Below, piece after piece: positions 28,773-35,082 of a DNA stretch of 64,000 nucleotides. How positions within the stretch are numbered: the stretch's first letter is position 1; every line of letters starts with the position of its first letter. Under the pieces are notes generated by a model. That model searched no databases and was not told the origin of the DNA. It saw nothing but the letters and a program-made list of their open reading frames with translations. The translations under genes and the position numbers were made by a program. The DNA lies in contig NZ_FOAB01000002.1 in the NCBI RefSeq assembly GCF_900109375.1, positions 558,001-622,000 on the forward strand. Direction: 5' to 3'. This DNA comes from Aquimarina amphilecti (GTDB taxonomy: Bacteria > Bacteroidota > Bacteroidia > Flavobacteriales > Flavobacteriaceae).

Positions 28773-28982
28773 TTAACCAAATATAGAGTCCCAAGCACTT
28801 TCTAATCCATCTGCAATAGTTTCTACAGCTTCTGATATTGTATCAACTGCCATTTCTATAACTTCTCCTACACCTAAAGAACCTCCCGATGATCCTCCAG
28901 AGCCCCATAAATAACCATGGTTTCCTCCATCTATAGTAATTTGTTCTTCTTTATTTATTTCTACTAGTCCTAAATTTTCCAT
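28773..28982 (-). CDS. Double-glycine leader peptide precursor (Gly/Ser start, acidic helix)
   Basis: 69 residues. Leader MENLGLVEINKEEQITIDGG. The core starts Gly/Ser-rich (GSGGSSGGSLG) and continues as an acidic amphipathic helix ending in ESAWDSIFG, similar in tone to the NWF-type cores in this locus. It has its own palindrome promoter and terminator. No Cys. Confidence 0.8.
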   Translation of the reverse strand: MENLGLVEINKEEQITIDGGNHGYLWGSGGSSGGSLGVGEVIEMAVDTISEAVETIADGLESAWDSIFG

Positions 28983-29006
28983 TATGATAATTTTTAAATT
29001 ATAAAG

Positions 29007-29040
29007 TAAATATATTCCTTGTTAGTCCCATTTAATGAGA
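29007..29040 (-). promoter_or_regulatory. Palindrome promoter 2 of the peptide locus
   Basis: TCTCA-N5-TGGGA on the minus strand (29026-29040, one arm mismatch), 11 bp, then a -7-like box TATATTTA (29007-29014). It reads toward the precursor at 28982. Confidence 0.65.
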
Positions 29041-29060
29041 TTTATAAAAAGATAGGTTTT

Positions 29061-29237
29061 TTATCCCTGTTGATGTTCGTTAATTGTATCCATAACTTCA
29101 TCGATTACTTCTTGAACCTTATTTACCACCAATTCTTCAAGGGCTTCTAAAGCATCTGTGAACCAGTTTCCTCCATTAATGTTTATTAATTCAGTGTGAC
29201 TCATTTCTTCTAATTTCATTTTTTCTAGATTTTTCAT
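29061..29237 (-). CDS. Double-glycine leader peptide precursor (NWF-type core)
   Basis: 58 residues, too short for many gene callers. Leader MKNLEKMKLEEMSHTELINI ends in NGG; the core begins NWFTDALEAL and is a highly acidic predicted helix. GGNWF or GGDWF openings recur in the precursors at 30649 and 31757. It has its own palindrome promoter (29292-29325). Confidence 0.8.
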   Translation of the reverse strand: MKNLEKMKLEEMSHTELININGGNWFTDALEALEELVVNKVQEVIDEVMDTINEHQQG

Positions 29238-29291
29238 TTTTGAACGTTTTTTAATTTTATATATTCAGTTAGAGTAGTTGCTTTCGAATTA

Positions 29292-29325
29292 CAATAATAC
29301 TATGGGTAAATCTCATTTTATGAGA
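29292..29325 (-). promoter_or_regulatory. Palindrome promoter 3 of the peptide locus
   Basis: TCTCA-N5-TGAGA at 29311-29325, 11 bp, then -7-like TATTATTG on the minus strand (29292-29299). Two additional TTATGAGA half-sites lie further upstream at 29363-29370 and 29387-29394. Confidence 0.7.
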
Positions 29326-29419
29326 GTGTTATATGAGTTTTTGTTTGCTAATAAATAGTTTGTTATGAGAAGTATTCGAATAGCCTTTATGAGAGAACTC
29401 TATAAAAATACTAATAGTT

Positions 29420-30607
29420 CTATTTATTGAGATAGTACACTTTTTCAGATTTAGTGAACTTTATTTCCATGTTATTAAGCGTATCCTTAATAGCATTGAA
29501 GGAACAAAATTGTTCTACTGTTTCAATTGATTTACCATTGATTAAGAATTCTTTCATATATGGTTTTAAACCAATGGAATGAGCTTTACTTCCCTCTATG
29601 ATTGATCTAATATAAAGCTCTTGTTCAAATCCAAATCGTATACCAAAACCAGTTTCGGCAAAATTCATTGTTTTTGTTTTTTGCACTAGTGTTAACATTT
29701 TGTTTGTCCAATCAATTGTCACTAAAAAGTTTTTTAAAACCCCCACACCTATGGCTTTAAACGATGATTTCTCACTAACTTTTACAGATATGTCAGATAT
29801 AGGTAGTTCTTTATTTTTTCCTAAAAACAGAGAATTAAAATGCAGTAAATATTGTTTCGAGTCACTTTTACCACCAAGTCCTCTACTACCTTCTCCAAGA
29901 ATATTTCTTTTTTCTTTAGTAGAGGTCAGTTTATCAATTTCTTTAGGTGAAAGACTCATATTTCCTCCAAGTCCCGTATCTAATATTATTTTTGTTTTTA
30001 AATTAGATTCTATGTATAAAGGAATGTATAGGTGATGACTAAATTTGTTTTCTTGTAACTTTATTTTAATTTCTTTTTCTTTATTTTTTGATAGATACTT
30101 TATGTCTTTCGCTATATGTATGATTTTATTTTGAAAATCGATCTGCCAAACAAAATGACGCATGATGTTTTTACCTATAATTCCATAAATTTCTTCGGAA
30201 CAATTAAATTTTGTGGTAGAAATACTAAATGCGATATCCTCTAATTCAGTATCTCCGATTTTCAAAAAAGGAATCGTATATATTTTTGGAAATGAAATTT
30301 TTCCGTTAGTGTCTTTACTTATTCCTTTTCCTATTGATTTCCCTATATTTTTAGTTGGAAAATTATGGAATAAATAATTGGAGGCTCCTGTATCTAGAAT
30401 AAAAGGATATGTTTTTCCAGAATTATCAATATTGAGATCAATTAAAATATGACCGGAAGAACTATATCTAAATGGAATAGAGTTTACCTCAGATGTTCTT
30501 TTTATCGTTAGTTGATCTAGTTTTTTGTAATGGTTAATAAAAAAGAATACAAATACTGTTAAGCATACTACAAGAACACCCATAATTATAAATATTTTTT
30601 TTATCAT
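29420..30607 (-). CDS. Membrane-anchored retropepsin-like aspartyl protease with PDZ-like C-terminus
   Basis: 395 residues. One N-terminal transmembrane anchor (~4-25). Two retropepsin-like halves each carry the catalytic triplet: ILDTGASN (~70) and ILDTGLGG (~210). The C-terminal ~90 residues resemble a PDZ domain (GFGIRFGFEQELYI...GSKAHSIGLKP). The catalytic part would be periplasmic. It is the last gene of the longest precursor operon, 41 nt after the precursor at 30649, so it may trim or degrade the exported peptides. Such proteases also occur elsewhere in Flavobacteriaceae. Confidence 0.82.
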   Translation of the reverse strand: MIKKIFIIMGVLVVCLTVFVFFFINHYKKLDQLTIKRTSEVNSIPFRYSSSGHILIDLNIDNSGKTYPFILDTGASNYLFHNFPTKNIGKSIGKGISKDTNGKISFPKIYTIPFLKIGDTELEDIAFSISTTKFNCSEEIYGIIGKNIMRHFVWQIDFQNKIIHIAKDIKYLSKNKEKEIKIKLQENKFSHHLYIPLYIESNLKTKIILDTGLGGNMSLSPKEIDKLTSTKEKRNILGEGSRGLGGKSDSKQYLLHFNSLFLGKNKELPISDISVKVSEKSSFKAIGVGVLKNFLVTIDWTNKMLTLVQKTKTMNFAETGFGIRFGFEQELYIRSIIEGSKAHSIGLKPYMKEFLINGKSIETVEQFCSFNAIKDTLNNMEIKFTKSEKVYYLNK

Positions 30608-30648
30608 TTTTTAAAGTTTTTGACAAAGTTCTATCTGCTGCTATTGGC

Positions 30649-30834
30649 TTAATCAGATATAGGATCTGCTAATCCATCAATAAAATCATTTACAGATGTC
30701 ACAGCTTCATCCCAAACTTCGCTTATAGAGTCTATAGTATCATTTACAGTATTTACTACGTCATCAAACCAATCTCCTCCATAAATAGTTGTCATTTCCA
30801 GAAGAGTCATTTCTATCATTTCTTTTTTCTTCAT
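30649..30834 (-). CDS. Double-glycine leader peptide precursor (DWF-type core)
   Basis: 61 residues. Leader MKKKEMIEMTLLEMTTIYGG; the core opens DWFDDVVNTV and is a strongly acidic helix (Asp/Glu with Val/Ile), no Cys. It sits 18 nt after the precursor at 30853 and 41 nt before the protease gene. Confidence 0.8.
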   Translation of the reverse strand: MKKKEMIEMTLLEMTTIYGGDWFDDVVNTVNDTIDSISEVWDEAVTSVNDFIDGLADPISD

Positions 30835-30852
30835 AATCCTATTATATATGTT

Positions 30853-31026
30853 TTAAATTTCTAATGGTAAAAGAGGTCCGCTAGTTTCAATAATAATATC
30901 CGATAAGAACGATAAAAACTCTCCTATTGCTTCTCCAATTTGGTGTCCATTGTTATAGGCATCACTATTGCAATCGTCGTTTCCTCCGTATAAATTAAGT
31001 AATTCATTTTTGTTTAAATCGTTCAT
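30853..31026 (-). CDS. Double-glycine leader peptide precursor (NNGH-type core)
   Basis: 57 residues. Leader MNDLNKNELLNLYGG; the core opens NDDCNSDAYNNGHQIGEAIGE, nearly the same as the precursor at 31359. The Gly-x3-Gly spacing suggests helix packing as in two-peptide bacteriocins. One Cys. Confidence 0.8.
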   Translation of the reverse strand: MNDLNKNELLNLYGGNDDCNSDAYNNGHQIGEAIGEFLSFLSDIIIETSGPLLPLEI

Positions 31027-31065
31027 TTTTTTGTTTTATGGATGTTATACTTAAATTGTAAGAGT

Positions 31066-31097
31066 AAAAAGAGACTATTTATTAATAGCCTCTTTTT
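31066..31097 (-). terminator. Internal hairpin, possible attenuator in the precursor operon
   Basis: On the minus strand AAAAAGAGGCTATT pairs with AATAGTCTCTTTTT (one G-U pair) around a 4-nt loop, between precursors 31142 and 30853. A second 8-bp hairpin lies at 31107-31128. It would lower expression of the last three genes relative to the first four. Confidence 0.55.
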
Positions 31098-31141
31098 AAA
31101 GTACATATTAAAACTTTTCGGTTTTAATGTGTCTTAGAAAT

Positions 31142-31306
31142 TTAGTCTGAAAAAGGAGATAAAGCGTCAATTATATTTCCAATTCCTTGAAGAATTTCAC
31201 CTACTACTTGTCCTACTTGGTATGCAGTACTTTCTTCGTGATTTCCGTCTACACAATCGTTACCTCCGTTGATTATCACCAACTCATTTAATGTTAATTC
31301 TTTCAT
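31142..31306 (-). CDS. Double-glycine leader peptide precursor (VGQVVGE core)
   Basis: 54 residues. Leader MKELTLNELVIINGG; the core contains one Cys and the helix AYQVGQVVGEILQGIGNII, with Gly at 4-residue steps. Related to the NNGH-type neighbours. Followed on the minus strand by two hairpins. Confidence 0.8.
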   Translation of the reverse strand: MKELTLNELVIINGGNDCVDGNHEESTAYQVGQVVGEILQGIGNIIDALSPFSD

Positions 31307-31358
31307 TTTATAAAAGTTTTATGTTATTAATTATACTTATTCTGAAGATATTTTCAGA

Positions 31359-31523
31359 TTAACCGTCCATAGCATCGTTAAGACCTCTAAAGAAATCTGC
31401 AACTACATGGATTACTTCACCAATTACTTCACCAACAGCGTGTCCGTTATTGTAAGCATCACTGTTACAGTCGTCTGTTCCTCCGTTGATTGTCATCAAC
31501 TCATTTAAATTTAATTCTGTCAT
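31359..31523 (-). CDS. Double-glycine leader peptide precursor (NNGH-type core)
   Basis: 54 residues. Leader MTELNLNELMTINGG; core TDDCNSDAYNNGHAVGE and then IGEVIHVVADFFRG. The first 16 core residues differ from the 30853 peptide at only three or four places, so the two are recent duplicates. Confidence 0.8.
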   Translation of the reverse strand: MTELNLNELMTINGGTDDCNSDAYNNGHAVGEVIGEVIHVVADFFRGLNDAMDG

Positions 31524-31553
31524 AATCTTATTTTTAATAATGTATACTACTAT

Positions 31554-31721
31554 TTATATTCCTTCGATACCTTCGACAATACCATCCCAAAGACCTGAGA
31601 AGAAATCTCCTACTGCTTCTACTGCTTCACCTACTGCTTCACCTACTGCGTGTCCTGCATTGTATGCTCCATCATTACCTCCTGTAATAAGGATCATCTC
31701 ATTTAAATTTAATTCTTGCAT
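31554..31721 (-). CDS. Double-glycine leader peptide precursor (GHAVGEAVGE core)
   Basis: 55 residues from ATG 31721 (an upstream ATG at 31781 would overlap the preceding gene). Leader MQELNLNEMILITGG; core NDGAYNAGHAVGEAVGEAVE and then GDFFSGLWDG. It lacks the Cys of its neighbours and has a regular Gly-Glu helix repeat. Confidence 0.8.
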   Translation of the reverse strand: MQELNLNEMILITGGNDGAYNAGHAVGEAVGEAVEAVGDFFSGLWDGIVEGIEGI

Positions 31722-31756
31722 AATTTTGTTTTTTAATTTTTTAGTATTTGTATATA

Positions 31757-31954
31757 TTAATCTTCGAAAGCAGCATTCCATCCATCAGCTACTCCATCAG
31801 CAAAACTACTAACTGCATCTACTACTGCGTCTGCAGCATCTGATACAGCTTCTACTGTTGCATCCCAAGCATCTCCAAACCAATTTCCACCTTCAATTGA
31901 ATTTAATTCAAAGTTGTTTAACTCTTGAACTCCAAAATTTTCTAAATTTTTCAT
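31757..31954 (-). CDS. Double-glycine leader peptide precursor (NWF-type core)
   Basis: 65 residues, first gene of the seven-gene precursor/protease operon. Leader MKNLENFGVQELNNFELNSI ends in EGG; the core opens NWFGDAWDATVEAV and is Ala/Asp/Val-rich and helical. No Cys. Driven by the palindrome promoter at 32029-32062. Confidence 0.82.
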   Translation of the reverse strand: MKNLENFGVQELNNFELNSIEGGNWFGDAWDATVEAVSDAADAVVDAVSSFADGVADGWNAAFED

Positions 31955-32028
31955 TTTTTAAAATTTTATAATTAATATTTGTATGATCTGTCAAACTGTT
32001 TTGGTGCACCTGTTTCGTTTTGACAATG

Positions 32029-32062
32029 TAAAAGTAGGTTTAGGGAATCTCATTAATTGAGA
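32029..32062 (-). promoter_or_regulatory. Palindrome promoter 4 of the peptide locus
   Basis: TCTCA-N5-TGAGA at 32048-32062, 11 bp, then -7-like TACTTTTA on the minus strand (32029-32036). It reads into the longest precursor operon. Confidence 0.7.
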
Positions 32063-32273
32063 GCGCATTTTTTAAAATGTTAAAATTTGTTAATTCTATG
32101 TTTTTAGTAGAAAACAAAGGTTTTTTTATTTTCTGAATTCTTACATCATTTTTATGAAGAGTGCTATCTTGTTATATACATAGAATTTGAATAGGTTTTT
32201 GTAATGAATACATTGTGATGTAGAGGGTTTGGGTAAATTGATACAGTCTTATGCTTCTTGAGTATTCTAAATA

Positions 32274-32307
32274 AAAAAAGGAGCTGTATAAAACAAACTC
32301 CTTTTTT
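32274..32307 (-). terminator. Terminator of the transporter operon
   Basis: AAAAAAGGAG pairs with CTCCTTTTTT around a 14-nt loop, about 20 nt past the stop of the 54-residue gene. Confidence 0.75.
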
Positions 32308-32328
32308 ATGAATCAAACTCAACATTTT

Positions 32329-32493
32329 TTATAACCAGTCTCCTATGTCATCTATATAGGTATTATAATCTTCAGAATATACCATTACATCCGAAATGAC
32401 TAATTGAAGTTCTGGGTCATCTATATTTTGGAATTTCTTTTTGTCGGATAATTGACTTCCTTTTGTACTATTTTTTGGTTTATACTTTTTCAT
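32329..32493 (-). CDS. 54-residue hypothetical protein, last gene of the transporter operon
   Basis: MKKYKPKNSTKGSQLSDKKK start, then an acidic C-terminal half (DDPELQLVISD, YIDDIGDWL). No signal peptide, no membrane segment and no Gly-Gly leader, so it does not look like a precursor. It starts 16 nt after the HTH gene. A small cytoplasmic partner, chaperone or immunity-like protein is possible, but nothing shows this. Confidence 0.6.
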   Translation of the reverse strand: MKKYKPKNSTKGSQLSDKKKFQNIDDPELQLVISDVMVYSEDYNTYIDDIGDWL

Positions 32494-32509
32494 GAGTTGT
32501 GCAGTTTAG

Positions 32510-32842
32510 TTATACTATTCTTAGGTATGGATAGTTAAAACCTGGTTCCATTAAGATTCTTTGGAAACTACCTCCACTAATTTCCAGAATTTCTTCTCCT
32601 TGTAAGTCTCTCGTATAAAAACCAAACCTAAAACTTACTTGTTCTTCATATATGTAACTCTGCAATCCAATATCAAAGATAATAGGTGCATTTAATCGTT
32701 TCATCACTTCAAATATTCTGAATAATGAAGCCTTAGATATATCCAATCTTCTGGCCAATTGTTGTGGATTACCAGTAGCTTGCATTCGTATTAATCGATC
32801 TAGCCTTTCTATTAATTCTATTTGTCGTTCTATTTTTGTCAT
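32510..32842 (-). CDS. Small HTH protein of the peptide-export operon
   Basis: 110 residues. An N-terminal winged-helix/DeoR-like HTH (ERLDRLIRMQ, ATGNPQQLARRLDISKASLF) is followed by ~50 residues with no effector domain. Similar short HTH proteins accompany peptidase-containing ABC exporters in Bacteroidota. It is the third gene of the HlyD-ABC-HTH-54aa operon, 45 nt after the ABC gene. A candidate for binding the TCTCA-N5-TGAGA palindromes; this is inference from position. Confidence 0.75.
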   Translation of the reverse strand: MTKIERQIELIERLDRLIRMQATGNPQQLARRLDISKASLFRIFEVMKRLNAPIIFDIGLQSYIYEEQVSFRFGFYTRDLQGEEILEISGGSFQRILMEPGFNYPYLRIV

Positions 32843-32887
32843 GATTCGAGTATTTTTTGATTATTTTTTATTTCATATACTGTATTC

Positions 32888-35071
32888 TCAGGCAACAGCT
32901 TCAATCCTATTGATGTTATCTATTGAAGGCATTTGTTGTTGCCATAATTGATGATATTTTTCTTTACGTTGATATAGATCTTGGTGATTCCCTTCTTCTA
33001 GTACTTCTCCTTTTTCTAGAACTACAATTTTGTCAGCATCAATAACTGTACTTAGACGATGAGCGATTACAATAATTGTTTTGTTTTCTGTTCTAAGGTT
33101 TTGTATCGTTTTTTGGATATAATTTTCTGAGGCGCTATCTAAGGAAGAGGTCGCTTCATCAAGAACTAATATTTCAGGTTTTTTGTATAATGCTCTTGCA
33201 ATGGCAATACGTTGTTTTTGCCCTCCTGATAATGATGCTCCATTTTCTCCTAAGTAGGTGTTAAATCCGTTAGGGAGTTCTTCAATAAAACCTAAAATAC
33301 CGATGTCTTTGCAGATAGTAATAATCTCTTCCATATTCGGATTGAATTCCCCAACAGCAATATTTTCTATAACATTGCCCGCAAAAAGATCAATTTTTTG
33401 TGGTACCACACTTACTATTGTTCGTAGACTTTCATTATCTATATATCTTAGATCTTTATCTCCTATGCTAATGATTCCGCTTCGGATGGGGTAAATATTT
33501 TGTAATAAAGACATTAAAGTAGATTTTCCAGATCCACTTTCGCCAACAATAGCGGTAAGCTCTCCTTTATTAATAGTTAGGTTAAATTTTTTAAATACTT
33601 CTTTTCTACTTCCATATCTAAAAGCAACATCTGTAAAAGAAATATTCCCAACTGCTTTTCTACTAAGCTTCATTTTATTTTCAGTGTCTTCACGCTCCAG
33701 ATCCATAATTTCAAAAAGACGATCTGCTGCGATGAGTGCATTTTGTATTTGCTTATTAGCGCCGACTAAACTTGCAACAGGTCCTGTAAAGTATCCTACT
33801 ATAGCATAAAAAGACATTAATTCTCCAGCAGTAATTTGTCTTTCTATTACAAAAAAAGAACCTGACCATAGGAGTATAATAACAAATAATTGTGCGATAA
33901 TCCCTGTAGATGTTCCGGAGAAAACAGAGTTTAGAGCAGATTTGTAGCCACTTTGTAGTAAGTTTATAAATCGTGTTTCGGTTTTGATATTAGCAAAGTC
34001 TTCTAAACCGAAACGTTTAATAGTTCCCACAGAGTTCAAAGATTCTACCAGCTGACTTTGTAACTCAGCTCCTTTTTCCATTACTTTACGTTCTGCTTTT
34101 TTGTTCAGTCTATTCATGATATAGTAAATACCGGCGTATAAAGGGATCACGCATAACATAATTAAGGCAAGTTTCCAGTAATAAAAAAACATCAATCCAA
34201 ATGAGAAAAACAATATCATTATATTCACTGTAAGTGATAATGCTACTCCATTAATAAAATTTCTAATCTTAACAGCATCACCAATTCTAGATGTTATTTC
34301 TCCTACCCTCATAGTGTCAAAAAACTGTTGAGGTAATTTTAACAGGTGTTTGTAGTACCCAAGGATTAATCGGGTATCAATTTGTTGGCCTGTTTTGATC
34401 AAAAACACATCTTTAAAAACACCTATAATAAACTTTAAGACCAATAATCCGATCATAATTACTCCTAAAAGATTAAGGAGTTTTGTGTTGCCTCCTACAA
34501 GTACATAGTCGGTAATTTTCTGTATAAAGATGGAAGTAGAAAACCCAAGAAGTGTGTAAACAATTGCTCCAATCAAAGCTTGCATTACCACTAATCTATG
34601 TGGTTTAAGTAAGAACCAAAAACGTTTATAAGAAGAGATTTTTTCATTTCCTTTTTCAAAACTCTCATTAGGAGATAATAGTACTAATACGCCTGTCCAT
34701 TCTTTTTTGAATTCTTCATAAGATTTTTTGTGCATCCTACCATCACCGGGATCCATTACTAGTACGTATTTTTTGGTAACTTCATAGATTACTACAAAAT
34801 GTTGTAGCTTACCTTTAATAATAACGTGTGCAATTGTGGGTTTTGGAATTTTTGATAGACTTTCGAAATCTCCTCGAACACCTTTAGCTGTGAATCCAAT
34901 TTTTTGAGCAGCTTCCAAAAGTCCGAGTATGTTCGTCCCTTTTTGATCCGTACTAGCATATTGTCGAATTCTAGCTATGGGTAGTTTTAATTTATAATGA
35001 GCAGATATAGATGCAAGACAAGCGGCTCCGCAATCTGTGATATCGTGTTGTTTTATTTTAATTTTAGCCAT
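32888..35071 (-). CDS. Peptidase-containing ABC transporter (C39 peptidase, double-glycine exporter)
   Basis: 727 residues in three parts. The N-terminal C39 Cys peptidase (~1-130) has Gln8, Cys14 (TDCGAACLA), His91 (LQHFVV) and Asp107. Six transmembrane helices span ~150-430. The ABC ATPase (~480-715) has Walker A GESGSGKST (~510), signature LSGGQKQR and Walker B ILVLDEATSS. It cleaves leaders after Gly-Gly and exports the core. All catalytic residues are intact. It lies 11 nt downstream of the HlyD gene and is the only exporter in the window for the ten nearby precursors. Confidence 0.95.
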   Translation of the reverse strand: MAKIKIKQHDITDCGAACLASISAHYKLKLPIARIRQYASTDQKGTNILGLLEAAQKIGFTAKGVRGDFESLSKIPKPTIAHVIIKGKLQHFVVIYEVTKKYVLVMDPGDGRMHKKSYEEFKKEWTGVLVLLSPNESFEKGNEKISSYKRFWFLLKPHRLVVMQALIGAIVYTLLGFSTSIFIQKITDYVLVGGNTKLLNLLGVIMIGLLVLKFIIGVFKDVFLIKTGQQIDTRLILGYYKHLLKLPQQFFDTMRVGEITSRIGDAVKIRNFINGVALSLTVNIMILFFSFGLMFFYYWKLALIMLCVIPLYAGIYYIMNRLNKKAERKVMEKGAELQSQLVESLNSVGTIKRFGLEDFANIKTETRFINLLQSGYKSALNSVFSGTSTGIIAQLFVIILLWSGSFFVIERQITAGELMSFYAIVGYFTGPVASLVGANKQIQNALIAADRLFEIMDLEREDTENKMKLSRKAVGNISFTDVAFRYGSRKEVFKKFNLTINKGELTAIVGESGSGKSTLMSLLQNIYPIRSGIISIGDKDLRYIDNESLRTIVSVVPQKIDLFAGNVIENIAVGEFNPNMEEIITICKDIGILGFIEELPNGFNTYLGENGASLSGGQKQRIAIARALYKKPEILVLDEATSSLDSASENYIQKTIQNLRTENKTIIVIAHRLSTVIDADKIVVLEKGEVLEEGNHQDLYQRKEKYHQLWQQQMPSIDNINRIEAVA

Positions 35072-35082
35072 GATGCTTAATT

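Larger units (their letters stand above)
31955..32328. other. Intergenic region between the precursor and transporter operons
   Basis: Contains palindrome promoter 4 (32029-32062) reading left and the terminator at 32274-32307 of the transporter operon. I see no gene in the remaining ~210 bp (32063-32273); the sequence is AT-rich with no leader-like frame. Confidence 0.6.

Noticed and set aside
31486-31812. Plus-strand 108-codon frame with Pro/Ser/Ala repeats
   Set aside because: It is antisense to three precursor genes; its repeats mirror their Gly-Glu and Ala-rich cores.
28547-32062. TCTCA-N5-TGAGA palindromes considered as terminators or CRISPR-like repeats
   Set aside because: Arms are only 5 bp with no U run, spacing between copies is irregular, and each lies upstream of a gene at a fixed distance to a -7 box.
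32329-32493. 54-residue gene considered as another peptide precursor
   Set aside because: No Gly-Gly site and no leader-like N-terminus; it belongs to the exporter operon rather than to a precursor operon.
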